Positions 1 to 10,316 of a DNA stretch of 64,000 nucleotides are shown here, one piece after another. The stretch is from Carposina sasakii (lineage: Eukaryota > Arthropoda > Insecta > Lepidoptera > Carposinidae): contig CP053169.1 of the NCBI GenBank assembly GCA_014607495.2, positions 1,178,001-1,242,000 of the forward strand, read 5' to 3'. Within the stretch, counting starts at the first letter, position 1. Each line of letters opens with the position of its first letter. The translations under genes and the position numbers were made by a program. The notes beneath the pieces are model-generated. The model was not told the origin of the DNA. It did not search any database and saw only the letters and a list, made by a program, of their open reading frames with translations.

Positions 1-109
1 ACTTAACGGATAGTTTTATCAATGTATATTATATCTATTACCTATGTAAGTACCATTTAAAACGGTAATAAAATAATCACTACATATTATAAAACAAAGT
101 CGTTAGCCG

Positions 110-275
110 GTGTCTGTCAATATGTATGCTTAGATCTTTCAAACTAGGGAACGGAGTTTGATGCGGTTTTTTGAAATAGATAGAGTGATTCACGAGGAAG
201 GTTTATATGTATTGTATCAGCACTGCACACGTGCAAAGTCGGGGGGTGGGTCGCTAGTAATTTAATAAAATACCA
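110..275 (+). repeat. R8 dispersed repeat fragment
   Basis: Shares gatcttt(c/t)aaact, a following gatgcggtttttt and a later cgggtcgc stretch with 19520-19665. Two diverged copies in one window indicate an old interspersed family. No coding potential seen. Confidence 0.45.
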
Positions 276-715
276 CTACATACTACTTAAATAACAGATG
301 ATAAACATTTTTTTATAAATTATAGCAACTAGCATATTTATTTATATATCACCGAAAGGGTTGGTATGGACATTTATCTGTTACAAGAAGGGATGGGGTG
401 AATAGGGTAAGGAAGCAATATTTTTCTTTTTATTCCTATTGTCGGGTGTTTTCACTTTGCCCGAGGCGTGAGGACATACGATATTTTTATAGAGATATAA
501 ATTTTATTGAGTACCTAATAGGCGCTTGGAGTCAGTATAAATCTGCCATTGTGTGCTTAAGTCATATTTTAGACTAGTGAACGCCCGCAACTTCGTCTGA
601 GTAGACTATAGAATAGGTTTTTCCCTACTCCCAACAATATATCTTCGATATTTCAAGAAGATTTTGTGTACAGTAAAGAATAAGTTTGGTTAAGTAAATA
701 AAGCAATCTTCTTTT
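276..715. other. Non-genic stretch with an R1 fragment
   Basis: AT-rich, no supported gene. About 572-640 resembles a decayed start of R1 (actagtgaacgcccgcaac followed by a cttcgtctgagtagac stretch). Nothing else recognised. Confidence 0.4.
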
Positions 716-962
716 TACTTCTTCAGCATATTGCAGTCCACTGCTGGACGCAAGCCCCCCAAGGGCACGCCAAAAGGCTACTGCCACAAGAGGGTTTTGC
801 CCATAGTCACCACGCTGGGCAGGCGAGTTGGTGACCGCAGTGTGATTTTCGGACTATGTTGTCAGCACGGGAGGCGCTGCTGTCTACCTCCCTGAATCGC
901 CTCGTACGATACCCACGGGCAGGCAGGGGTGGTACAAACTCTACTCTGCCGGCACCACGCGG
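716..962 (-). mobile_element. S1 SINE, near full length
   Basis: On the minus strand it runs from a CCGCGTGGTGCCGGCAGAG head, through GGGTATCGTACGAGGC and CCGCCTGCCCAGCGTGGTG-like blocks, to a tail containing GTCCAGCAGTGGACTGCAAT and a GAAGAAG end. The same block order recurs in at least nine places in this window. The tail matches the 3' end of the RTE-like LINE pieces at 21272-21480 and 54085-54192, as expected for a LINE-mobilised SINE. It is non-coding. Confidence 0.8.
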
Positions 963-1126
963 CTAAATAAAGCGTTCAGAGGTAACAAACAACGTTTGTT
1001 TCGCATTAATTACATTAATAAGCATACGTAACGATTCTGTTAGCTACACAATCCACTTTGCCCATGTTAGTTGATATGGTTCTGCCAATGAAAGTAAAAA
1101 TTAAATGTTAATGTAATAAATTTATT

Positions 1127-1320
1127 GTGTATAGCTATCGGGATGAAGAATAACGTTGCCAATATGTAATTAGAAAAGAGATGGTAAAATTCGTCATCCG
1201 AGTAATTGACCCGGTGGCTTAGTGGTTATAGCGGCTGGCACGGTTTGGTGGTCATGGGTTCGATTCCCACTCGGGTGAAGAATTTTTTCCATTTTCTTTA
1301 TTAATAATTTTATAATTATT
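1127..1320 (+). mobile_element. S2 tRNA-related SINE
   Basis: Contains a tRNA-like block (about 1209-1280) with an A box like TGGCTTAGTGG and a B box GGTTCGATTCC. It is preceded by about 80 bp (gtgtatagctatcgggatga onward) and followed by gaattttttccatt and an AT-rich tail. The same arrangement recurs at 9560-9705 (minus), 13091-13280 and 61563-61760. The anticodon region does not fold like a tRNA, so this is a SINE, not a tRNA gene. Confidence 0.75.
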
Positions 1321-1780
1321 AATTTAACTTATCCTCAACTGATGTTACTCGTATTAACCTGAATGTTATTTTGTTGTACAATCTATGTAATGTTTTATCA
1401 AAATGCAATTTACGGCCAATTTCAATACGAGAGATCAAAAATAATCTCGGATTAATTTATTCCTAATTTGAAATTTTGTATAAAAACAATTACCTAAAGA
1501 TAAAATCTGAGATTTGCAAAAATCTCCCAAGATTAGTTATAGAAATTTAATTAGTTTTCACGTAAAAATTCAAAACTTAAATAAAAACCCTTACATCCAT
1601 GTTAAAACCTTTCTCAAAATTCACATTCATGTTATTAGTAGAAATAAGATTATCGTAAAGAATAAAAAAATTACGATCACACCCATGTGTTTGGACAAAA
1701 GTGTGTATTTTTTATCTAATAATCTATTAATATTAACATAAGTCACAGCATGTAATTATAGTACCTCGTTATGCCTTTTA
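1321..1780. other. AT-rich non-genic stretch
   Basis: A 75-codon open frame at 1514-1741 is rich in Ile, Lys and Asn, as expected from AT-rich DNA by chance. No repeat family recognised. Confidence 0.4.
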
Positions 1781-2012
1781 CATACATACATATAATCGCA
1801 CCTTTATCCCTTACGAGGTGGGCAGAGCACCAAGGGCCGATAGAACCACATGGTGCCACTTCTGACCAATTTTGAGAGTATAGTTGTAAGATGTACAGGT
1901 TCGGTTAGTAGTGACAGGTGGTCAGCCCATCGCCTACAAAACACCAAGACCCTCTTGTCCCTCTACTGACTTTTACAGTATGCCCGGGAAGAGAAGATAC
2001 TTATATTATAAC
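1781..2012 (+). repeat. R4 dispersed repeat
   Basis: Very similar to 16098-16333 (plus) and 32125-32352 (minus). Shared landmarks are the catacatacatataat opening, atcccttacg, aagggccgatagaaccacat, ggttcggttagtagtgaca and cgggaagagaag. No open frame is conserved between copies, so it is a non-coding interspersed repeat. Confidence 0.7.
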
Positions 2013-3454
2013 CATAGGTACTATTATGGCACTTAACAGGTTACTATTATTGTGTCTTCCATTAGCTAATACTAAACACTATGATCAAATTACCAACCCC
2101 TTAAAAATCCTTCAAAAAACCAATAAACACAACAACGGTCCTTCGAGTCGGACATTAAACGTAAACAAATCAACAAAACTGCTCCAAACTACCGCCATAA
2201 AAATGAAACCATAACGAAAATCGCCAGCTAACAACGAGAACACCTTTAGAGAACCAAACAAGCCCTTATAACCCCTATCACCAATAAAAAAGGGGCAACA
2301 AATCACTGGGTTGCCATAACGCAGAATGACCTGACAAGCATAAACTTCTTCAAGCGGAACAATACGGTGTATCGGTAGAAATCTCCTTATCGGACGTACG
2401 GAGGGCTACGAATAAATATACAGATAAAAATAAAGTTATTTTTCCAAACGTCGAATAGGAACGTCCTGCTGTTACACCGAAGCGAGCGGAGGAGATGAAT
2501 TACTACCTATATTTTTTCAAATGACAGATTCACATTTTGAATTAAAGTTCTGGGCTGTTTTATAACTATTAGCGTTATTTTTATATTGAATGATCAATAG
2601 ATGAAATGAAAGAGTCATTATTGCTGACGAATAAAAGATGTGATTGATGTGGATTAAATTTTTTCAACGTTGTCTAGTTTAAGGTATTTTGTGGTCCCAG
2701 CATGCAGCGAATTAGTGCAATTAAAATTCTCAACCTAACATTTCATTCCATCGCACGAAGTTGTAAATTTTAAAGCTTATTTTTATTTATTTATAAAAGG
2801 ATTACACCGAGAGGTTAGTTTTGGCTCCACAAAACTATTTTTATAGTTTGACTGTATCCGTCTCGGTACTATAACGCTTGAAATGTATGATTATACTATA
2901 AACTTACCTTTAATGTCATAGTACCTAATCATCAGGTTAAAATCAAACAATTTTTAAGGCGGCAAAGAGTAATCTAATCTTTAAATTAAAAAAATTATAA
3001 CAAAACTTCACACAACGGTGTACTAACCTGCCGCAAAGTGCGGATGGCCAGGGGCAACTGGGTTAAAACAGTACACTGGCTATAAACCACCCCTTCTTCC
3101 CATAAATATCCCAATTCGGAACTTGCTCGGTTAGTGGTCGGACGTTTTTTCCTTTTACCAGTTTTATTTATCGAAGAGGCTGTTTGTTTGTTTGTAAGTT
3201 TAATTGGTAGACTTCGGAAATTGGGATAGAATTAATTGGAAATGAAAGTTTTGTTGGGAAATTGCTTTTTGCTTGATACAAAGGATTTTTGGTAGGTAAT
3301 TTGTTTTATTTTTGCCCGTGATGAATAGCTTGGGAGATATACTTAGTCGAAGTCTTTTCTTAAAATGGATAAATATACGAAGATTGCGATGTTTGTGCAT
3401 AGCGGGGACAAATATTAATGTTTTTTGTAAGAGAGTTCCCCTGTTCCTTTGTCG
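2013..3454. other. Non-genic stretch, nothing recognised
   Basis: Short open frames of 64-98 codons on both strands overlap each other and show no recognisable domain. A (GTTT) run lies near 3183-3197. Confidence 0.35.
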
Positions 3455-3525
3455 AATACTACGACATGCACGGAAGGAGATTCAGCTAATGTATTCTAGT
3501 GAATCCTCGCATCAGCACGGGAAAT
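3455..3525 (+). repeat. R2 repeat fragment
   Basis: Carries a cgacatgcacggaaggagat-like core followed by a cagctaatgtattctagtga stretch and a catcagcacggga end, the R2 core seen in more than a dozen places in the window. The fragment sits inside a 191-codon plus-strand open frame (3312-3887), which argues against that frame being a gene. Confidence 0.6.
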
Positions 3526-3643
3526 CTTACTTAATCAAATATATCCAAAAAAACATCACACTATGTCAGATCGCCGACAATAATCCCTCACAAATAAAAC
3601 ACAAAAAACACCAACCCTCAATTCCCAAAAGGGTGAAACTTAC

Positions 3644-3832
3644 CCGATTGACGACGTCGATTTTCAACCCCAATTGGCTGAAATACGTGAGCGAAAAATC
3701 AAAATTATCAAACCTACGGTCAACGTACAAAACCTGTAGTTTTACCAACATATTATATTCTTTGCTGTGTACACTAGCGCCAAGTTTTATTTCAGATATA
3801 ACGTTGTTGTTGGAAAAATGGTCAGCGTCCAT
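3644..3832 (-). CDS. Candidate coding exon, unidentified
   Basis: On the minus strand an ATG at 3832 opens 63 codons that end exactly at a consensus-like splice donor (CGG|GTAAGT, intron side beginning at 3643) in phase 0. The peptide has mixed composition (for example KLQVLYVDRRFDNFDFSL) rather than the Ile/Lys/Asn bias of chance AT-rich frames. Against it, no partner exon was found, the ATG context is weak (T at -3), and a repeat fragment lies close by. Treat as a hypothesis only. Confidence 0.18.
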
Positions 3833-4319
3833 ACAAGTGACGTGGACAAGAAAAAAAATGTTCTCAAATTACGCGAAATTGTTTTAGAGATCGAAGGGAT
3901 ATCCTTCTGAAGGGCACTTGACTTTGTGAATTGGTACGGAATCTTTTATTGCTATATTTTGTTATGAATTTACGAGGACTTGTGTTTTTGATTCCATTTT
4001 TTTTTTCTTTTAAGTGATGGTTGTTTCAGGGCTTGTCGAATTTTACTGAAACATGTGTATTGATTTTGACATAGAATTTGATGGAATATGGTTGGAATTA
4101 GTAAAAATCGGTTTAGAAATATTCGTAGGGATAAATAAACTTTAAATAGAATATTCAATTATATGTATAGATAAAATATTACATACCGATATAAGATCTA
4201 TCCAAAATTAATGATTATCTTTTAACATGAAACTAGGTAGGTAAAAAAAACAACTTCCAATATGGGACCGAAACTCCGAAATATTGAAAAAAAAATCATA
4301 AAATAGACCTTATATATAC
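3833..4319. other. AT-rich stretch, nothing recognised
   Basis: Long T and A runs. A 62-codon frame at 3970-4158 on the minus strand is of chance composition. Confidence 0.35.
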
Positions 4320-4440
4320 TTTCATAAAATCACGCCTCTTTCCCGGAGGGGTAGGCAGAGATCACGGATCTTTATTTGTCATGATCCTGATACACGTCTT
4401 TTCTCCATATACTTTCATATTAATCTTTGTTGCACGCTCA
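4320..4440 (+). repeat. Short dispersed repeat fragment
   Basis: The stretch cctctttcccggaggggtag resembles, in inverse orientation, atgatcccctccgggaaaga at 42391-42410. It is probably a tail fragment of an unnamed element. Confidence 0.3.
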
Positions 4441-4459
4441 TCCGTTTAGGACACTCTTG

Positions 4460-4565
4460 ACCGGACATTTCTTATTCTTTATTGTACACTGTAAAGTTTC
4501 ACAAATAAAGTTTAAAACAAGGAAGATGTACAAAGGCGTGCTTCTCTAGGATTTCTTCAATTTAA
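4460..4565 (+). repeat. R5 repeat fragment
   Basis: Runs from ttattctttattgtacact to tgtacaaaggcgtgcttctc and an aggatttcttc end. The same order occurs at 7735-7865, 22235-22345, 28950-29060 and 43070-43185. This could be the 3' tail of a LINE; no coding part is attached here. Confidence 0.5.
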
Positions 4566-5239
4566 CCTGTTTTTTTAAAATGTTATTTGACTTATTTTTT
4601 ATAGATAAATAAATTAGTAAATTTAAAAAATATATGTAGGCTTTTTTATGGCTTCTCGTTACGACTGTCGTGTCTTGTTTTCGTGACCATGAGTCGGAAG
4701 ATCCGAGGGTCAGTGGAGGGTGTAGGGCCTGGTGGTGAGCGAATCCTCGATGGTGGTTTGAGTTATTTGACTCAACTTTTATAGATAAATAATTTAGTTT
4801 TTAACCTTTAAAATAAAATAAACTTACGAAACATACGAGTACGTACACCGATACACTCAACTCTATTACTCGATTCAACTCCCTACCCTTTCTATTCCCA
4901 AAACAAATCAATTCACTTTAAAAAATTGTTGGACCCACAATCAATTTACTGGGCTCTCAGTAAGTTTCTCGGCTTGGCTAACATTGTTAGTCAGACCACG
5001 GCCATCCCAGGGGTCAGATTTGGCCATAAATTGAAGATGTTAACTGATTTCGCCCTTCAATCTGCTCTGTTAGTGGCTATTTTTTGTTCCCCTGTCAGAT
5101 GTGGCTTTTTGTTACGTTAATATTTTAGTGTGCAATACAATTTGCTACAATTTTTTTTTGTCTACGATGTTTTACCAATTAATTTATTGGGTTTAACATT
5201 TAGTGTAAGGTTATTTTTAGATTATATATTTTTTTTATA
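4566..5239. other. Non-genic stretch with one short open frame
   Basis: A 64-codon plus-strand frame (4926-5120) lacks any recognised motif. The remainder is AT-rich. Confidence 0.35.
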
Positions 5240-5385
5240 TATATTAAATAGGCTTACGCTTGAACACAACGCGCCTGATGGTAAGCACCGTTGCAGTCTA
5301 AGATGGAGCGCGCTTGCCTAAAAGAAACCGGTTCACTCTCGCCTTGAAGACCGCAAGATTATAGTTAATGGGGAACAAGGACTAA
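5240..5385 (+). repeat. R9 dispersed repeat
   Basis: Contains aggcttacgcttgaacacaa, then gcctgatggtaagcaccg and taagatggagcgcgcttgcc. The first part occurs inverted at 31765-31840. A short old interspersed repeat. Confidence 0.5.
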
Positions 5386-5489
5386 ACTAATAATGTTGTG
5401 TATTGAATGATTTGTAGATACATTAACTGTCCCGTTATACTAAACGTGGCTGCGGGATCTCGTTTATGAGTTCTGGCTGCCCCATTTTG

Positions 5490-5695
5490 AGAACACAGCC
5501 ATGTGCATATTTTCACCGTTACCGGTCCCTGGTTTGTTGTATTATGTGCCCGAAAAGCGGCGGTAGGTAGCCACTTACCACGTGGTACTTGATAGGCTAA
5601 CTGGTATATAGTGGCTGTGTTATTTGCACACTTTCTGCCCAACAACCTTAGGGGAGAATGGGCGTGACTATATGTATGTAGGTATATCATACTTT
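5490..5695 (+). repeat. R3 dispersed repeat
   Basis: Shows gtgcccgaaaagcggcggta, accacgtggtacttgatagg, gcacactttctgcccaac and gggcgtgactatatgtatgt in order. The order recurs at 48895-49030, 51175-51305 and, inverted, 44735-44885. Confidence 0.55.
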
Positions 5696-5922
5696 ATGTC
5701 ACCAAGTTCAGCTGGCACAAAAGTCACAAGCTCTAATAGGCATCGCTTTGTTTTTGGAACAATCGCAGTGGACTATGTGACCGGAGCTGTGACGGGGTGA
5801 CAAAGGACAAGTATCAAGTGACAGCGACGATTGGTGTCATCTAGACATTAACAGGGTGTTGTATCAATTAAAATTTAATAAAAATAATACAATAGATATA
5901 ATCAAAAATGCCTATATGGACG

Positions 5923-6167
5923 TTCATCATCAGCCTATTGCAGTCCATTGCTGGACGTAGGCCTCCCTCATGGGACCGCCGTGGGGGGTATTTGCCCATA
6001 GTCTCCACGCTGGGCAGGCGGGTTGGTGACCGCAGTTTGTATTTTGGACTATGTTGTCAACACGGGAGGCGCTGCTGCCCACCTCCCAGAAACCCTTAAT
6101 CGCCTCGTACGATACCCACGGGTAGACATGGGGTGGTACGAATTCTACTCTGCCGGCACCACGCGGC
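5923..6167 (-). mobile_element. S1 SINE with target duplication
   Basis: Full-length S1 in minus orientation, flanked by atatggacg on both sides (about 5914-5922 and 6169-6177), which fits target-primed insertion. Open frames of 63 and 86 codons on either strand here are repeat sequence, not genes. Confidence 0.85.
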
Positions 6168-6204
6168 CATATGGACGCTAATTTCTGCATATTTCATACC
6201 CACA

Positions 6205-6435
6205 TACGGTTGTGTACCCAATATGGGGTAGCCATAACTGCAAGATCATAAAGGAGGTCAAAAATCCACGTTTAGCATAGCGGGGTAAGATGATAAGTTG
6301 AAATCAAGCTTATCGCCTGAGATAATACCCGAGTTCCTTAGTCGTCTCTTACGACATGCACGGAAAGAGATGCAGCTGATGTATTCTAGTAGAGCCCCGC
6401 ATCTGTACAAGACATGTATCTGCATAGTGACTTGG
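6205..6435 (+). repeat. R2 dispersed repeat, long copy
   Basis: Has an atatggggtagccataactg opening, the cacgtttagcatagcgg block, the gcttatcgcctgagataata block, then acgacatgcacggaaagaga and a gccccgcatc end. This is one of the more complete R2 copies and can serve as the local reference for the fragments elsewhere. Confidence 0.6.
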
Positions 6436-6486
6436 CTGGCACTTAAACATTTGTGTAGGTATGTGGCTTGATTAATAGGTAGTGTT

Positions 6487-6660
6487 GCCGCTCGATAGTC
6501 CACTATCGATAGTCTATCGATAGTTGGGCAAAAACAATAGTATCGATAGTCCTATTGTGCTGTGTGTCAATAGTATTACCCCTCACGGGGCTATCGATAC
6601 TATCGATAGGCCTATCGGTATTATAGATGATTTTCGAGGTAAACTATCGTAAGCTTAGTA
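6487..6660. repeat. Cluster of TATCGATA palindromes
   Basis: TATCGATA occurs at 6504-6511, 6515-6522, 6541-6548, 6592-6599 and 6601-6608, with further half sites (ctatcg, cgatag) on both sides. Five perfect 8-bp palindromes in 105 bp is far above chance. TATCGATA is the core of the DREF-binding DRE known from Drosophila, but a simple repeat tail of a transposon is equally possible. Confidence 0.6.
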
Positions 6661-6745
6661 CCCACGACACAAGACCTTAGGGATCTTAGTGTGGGACTAG
6701 GTCAATGTGTTGTGAAGTGTGTGAATATTTATTTATGTATTATTG
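6650..6745 (+). mobile_element. S4 SINE 3' part
   Basis: Contains gcttagtacccacgacacaa, then gaccttagggatcttagtgt and a gtgtgaatatttattt end. The same block follows an S4-like head at 9755-9890 and is joined to the S4 middle section at 48485-48658 (minus). The tRNA-like head is missing here. Confidence 0.55.
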
Positions 6746-6865
6746 TGTATCTATTGATACCCATAATTGTTTTGATCTGTGGTATTTAAAAAGATGATTT
6801 TAATATTTAAACTCTAATGCTCTCTCTCTAGTGACCCTAGACTGAATACATCAATAATACGTACT

Positions 6866-7370
6866 TTTTAGGGTTCCGTACGTCTAAATACAAAAACGGA
6901 ACCCTTATAGGACTCGTGTGTCTGTCCGTCCGTCGCTTGTCAATTATTTCCGAATCTATAGACCGATTAAGTTTAAATTTGGTACACATATCAATTCCTG
7001 TGACCCAAACACAGAGGTGTGACGTGAGCAGATATCTGTAACATTTTTGGGGGGAAGGGGAAAATTAAAAAAAAAAATATCTGAAAACTGCATGGCTCAA
7101 ATGAAAGGTCTTGTTGAGAAGATCTTAAATGTATTTTTTTGTAATTTTAAAATAAATAGTTTCAAGTTATTCAAGAAAATAGACCATTCCCCCCCCTTAT
7201 CTGACTGAACCTAAAATTTTGAAAAAAATACGTTTTCTCCTTATAGAATAGGAAAACCTATAAGAAGTCCAATATGGTAAATCACTCAATACGTACCAAC
7301 TTGTCAGATTTAAAAAAACATTAGGTATCGTACTTCACGCGAGTTCAACTCGCACTTGTCGGCTTTTTTA
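6866..7370 (+). repeat. R7 dispersed repeat, single copy here
   Basis: Begins gggttccgtacgtctaaata, contains an inverted copy of that start (acggaaccctta), and ends near cgcacttgtcggcttttt. The layout, with no open frame, looks like a non-autonomous element. The family assignment is by general resemblance only. Confidence 0.35.
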
Positions 7371-7642
7371 TTTAAGGTAATATATAAATAACAAATAAAG
7401 ATTTACCTATTGTTATGATCATGTACTTGCATGTTAATTTGCTAAGATAATAAAAATAAATAAAAGAAACCTCCTGTATATCACAGTCCACACAATTATC
7501 TCTTCTCAATACAATAAGAAGCGGCCGGTCGCGCACCGTGACTATTGGACAAAGCCACTCTAGACAATACTATATTCTATTACTAATCATTATGTATTTT
7601 TATATTATATCTACCTATGTTTGTATTATTCAAATACCTACT
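7371..7642. other. AT-rich spacer
   Basis: No gene or repeat recognised apart from a short GC-rich patch near 7521-7542. Confidence 0.3.
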
Positions 7643-7865
7643 GTAGCGGTGATAGCCCAGTGGTTAAGACGTGCACCTTTCAAGCGGGAGGCGTAAGTTC
7701 GATTCCAGTCCGGGCCTCTAAGTTCGATTTTATTCTTTATTCTTTATTCTTTATTGCACATCACGAAATATGGCATACAACATTAAAGAAGAGATGCATG
7801 TACAATGGCAGCTTATACCAGAATCTCTTCCAGCAAGCCAAGCAAGTATTTCATGTAAACAAATT
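7643..7865 (+). mobile_element. S3 tRNA-like head joined to R5 tail
   Basis: Positions 7646-7718 contain an A box TAGCCCAGTGG and a B box AGTTCGATTCC in tRNA-like spacing (gcggtgatagcccagtggtt onward). A (TTTATTC)n run and an R5 block (gcacatcacg to cttccagcaagcc) follow directly. The tRNA-like part recurs inverted at 14085-14157. The head is probably a SINE promoter; the R5 junction suggests either one composite family or a nested insertion. Confidence 0.55.
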
Positions 7866-7949
7866 AAGATTTTAATGTTGCAATATTGTCACTTAGCTCG
7901 TGCCTCGGAAAGCACGTAAAACCGGCTTTCCGTCCCATCGGACAATTAG

Positions 7950-8092
7950 GAGTAGGTAACGGAATAGAGAGTGCATCTGTGTTTGCGCACATACCTGTGC
8001 ACTATAATATCTCCTGCGTACCTGGCCAATCTCCGTAGAGATTGGTCGCCTTGGCCGAAATACGGTCGGAGATCATCATCATCATCATACAT
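7950..8092 (-). repeat. R6 dispersed repeat
   Basis: On the minus strand it starts with ATGATGATGATGATCTCCGA and contains the self-complementary CCAATCTCTACGGAGATTGG core. Related copies lie at 25895-25990 and 44557-44700. The short perfect hairpin could be structural or simply part of the element. Confidence 0.55.
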
Positions 8093-8114
8093 GTAGAAAT
8101 ATATCACATACTAC

Positions 8115-8316
8115 CGTCCACCCACGACTTGGTCCGCGTGAAACGGCATTGCACCTGCGCGAAGCTGGGGCGGATCATATACAGCCTATAGCCTTCCTCG
8201 ATAAATTGGCTATCTAACACTGAAAGAATTTTTCAAATCGGACCAGTAGTTCCTGAGGTTAGCGCGTTCTAACAAACAAACAATCAATTCAGTTTATAAT
8301 ATTAGTATAGATAGAC
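8115..8316 (+). repeat. R1-related repeat copy
   Basis: Starts acgacttggtccgcgtgaaa and ends gtttataatattagtataga, which are the R1 start and end signatures. The interior differs from the long copies, so this is a diverged or subfamily member. Confidence 0.5.
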
Positions 8317-8404
8317 ACATGGTTGTTTTCACGAAGAAAATTCGTCAGCTAAGTTGAGCATACTCGTAATAGAAGATCAGTAACAAGTTGCTAGATCATC
8401 GCCA

Positions 8405-8525
8405 GTTCATTCAACGATCGGCTGCCTGCCTGACGCCAACCCTCCTCGGGTATTGTAACAATTTAGAATATTAAACTCCAATACAGGCCTCTGACTGGAA
8501 TCGAACGTAGGCCTTTACACTAAAA
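8405..8525 (-). mobile_element. S3 SINE fragment
   Basis: Contains cggctgcctgcctgacgcca and an inverted B box (ggaatcgaac), matching the order at 13985-14157. The A-box side is lost. Confidence 0.45.
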
Positions 8526-9397
8526 GCAACATCAGCTTAAACTAGGAAAAAGGAACAAAGATATTTTCTTTTCGGCGCTAATGGCTTATAAATAGCAGAT
8601 ACCTACCTAATTATATAAAATGCAGCAAATTTTACAAATGTATTTCCATCTTTGTCCCTCTTCAGACAAATTGTGTAATAATTGATGCCTTCAAAATCAA
8701 AAGCAAATTTTAAAAAATCCGCCGATCCGAAAGAGACCGTCAATAATTAATAAGCCATCTCCTTCCAATTTAACCGCAGTCAAACAAGGCTTTGTGTAAA
8801 GAAGGACTTTTTCCCTTTTTAGTAACCTTAAGGGAAATCTGGAAAATCAAATTGACCTATTAATATATAAGTACTATACATTCATATACAGATGGATGTG
8901 TCCCCAACTATTTTATTTTTAGCTATTTCCAAAATGGGGCAGTCAGAACTCCAGGACCATAAAGGAGATCATATAGGATATCCTACCATTGCGGCGTCGG
9001 TTTGCTAGCCCTATTCAGACTGAAACAAAAATCTTAATTTACGTATCAAAATATTTTCAGCCATTCTGTAAAATTCAACTGATGATTTTATATATAGGTA
9101 TAAATATATGGGTAAGTATCTATATAGGTATGTACTTGAGTTAAACGCAAAAATCTTCCATTTCGTTCTGCTAATTTAAAATTGGATGAACTTCGTAAAA
9201 AAATACATTTTATGCGTCAAATTTTAAAACTTCTGCCATTGATGCATACCCTGGAGCCAAATGTCGGAAAAAATCTCCGCCAATCTGTTGATTAGCTACT
9301 TTGAAGGGTTCCGCAGGTTATTTTAGGGCTTTGGTTTAAGGTTCGATAATAGACTATGAAATGGTGACTAACTTGACTTATGATTCTGTGTTCCCTA
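8526..9397. other. Non-genic stretch with an R2 fragment
   Basis: Positions 8933-9000 (aaaatggggcagtcagaact and a tcataaaggaga stretch) are an R2 fragment. Otherwise AT-rich with nothing recognised. Confidence 0.35.
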
Positions 9398-9482
9398 GAT
9401 AGGGCATCGGGCCTCCATAGTTCTGCACTATATGCTGTAGAAGATAGGGCATCGGGCCTCCATAGCACTATATGCTGTAGAT
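9398..9482 (+). repeat. Tandem duplication of about 40 bp
   Basis: The unit gatagggcatcgggcctcca...cactatatgctgtag occurs twice head to tail (9398-9442, 9443-9482). The second unit lacks a 5-bp stretch (ttctg) present in the first. A local duplication with no visible function. Confidence 0.8.
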
Positions 9483-9559
9483 AAAGAAAATGACGTCACG
9501 CTCAGTGTCGACATAGATTAAATGATAATGAAACTTGACGATTAAATTATTATTAAAAA

Positions 9560-9705
9560 AAATTATTAAAGAAATTGAAAAAAATTCACCCGAGTGAGAT
9601 TCGAACCCACGACCTCTTGCATTCCGTGCAGAGCTCTCACCAACTGAGCTATCAGGTCATTTACTCGGATGACGAATTTTACCATCTCTTTTTACATTAT
9701 TGGCA
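9560..9705 (-). mobile_element. S2 tRNA-related SINE
   Basis: Minus-strand copy of S2. The tRNA-like block (about 9588-9657) has A box TAGCTCAGTTGG and B box GGTTCGAATC. The anticodon arm forms a long stem (CTCTGCA with TGCAAGAG), which does not leave a normal seven-base loop with T33, so it is not a working tRNA. Confidence 0.7.
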
Positions 9706-9754
9706 ACTTAAAAAAAAAAATATTGTGCATAGCTTGTATTGTGAATTGACGCAG

Positions 9755-9890
9755 TTTGGCAGATTGGTGCAGTTGTTAGTGACCCTGCTTGCAAAGCCAT
9801 AGTTGCTTAGTACCCACGACACAAGACCTTAGGGATGATAATGTGGTACTAAGTAAATATGTGAATATTTATTTATATTGTAATGGCGAG
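9755..9890 (+). mobile_element. S4 SINE, internally deleted
   Basis: An S4-like head (agattggtgcagttgttagt) is joined to the S4 3' block (gcttagtacccacgacacaa). The B box and middle section found at 51605-51757 are missing. Confidence 0.45.
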
Positions 9891-10316
9891 GTTGTTTAGC
9901 CTCTTATTTCTAGAAAAAAGCAATTTTTTAAAAAGAATTCCTTTGTTCATCATATAACTTCGTAAAAGTATACGTATTACTATTGGGTTAGCGTTACTAA
10001 TATGGAATCAACCTAGTAAAGATGTGTTCCAACAATATACGGAACCACCAAAACATTTACAAAATTACCCTTAGCAAATATTTTATTTTTTCGGGGTGAC
10101 ATTAAACACAGATTAATCGCCCCTTGCCGATCCCTGAGGAGCATTGATGGGGGGTAGAATTATACTTCAAATTAATGACAGTTAAAAATTAACCCCCCAC
10201 CACCACCCTTATGCGCTAAGTACGTAATGAACCGTTTTGTTTTGGACCCCGAATAGTTGCAAATGGGGTTCAAATTAAAAATTTTGATCTTAGTAATACG
10301 ATACTAACAATACGAC
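9891..10316. other. Spacer, nothing recognised
   Basis: AT-rich, with a short C-rich patch at 10194-10208 (ccccccaccaccaccc). No supported gene. Confidence 0.3.

Noticed and set aside
1209..1280. tRNA-like blocks here and at 9588-9657, 13173-13245, 16974-17045 and 61644-61716 as tRNA genes
   Set aside because: The anticodon arms do not fold normally, no T-run terminator follows closely, and all copies share SINE flanks.
3312..3887. A 191-codon plus frame
   Set aside because: It crosses an R2 fragment (3455-3525) and is AT-rich chance sequence elsewhere.
7646..7718. tRNA-like block as a tRNA gene
   Set aside because: It recurs with SINE-type flanks (14085-14157) and acceptor pairing is poor.
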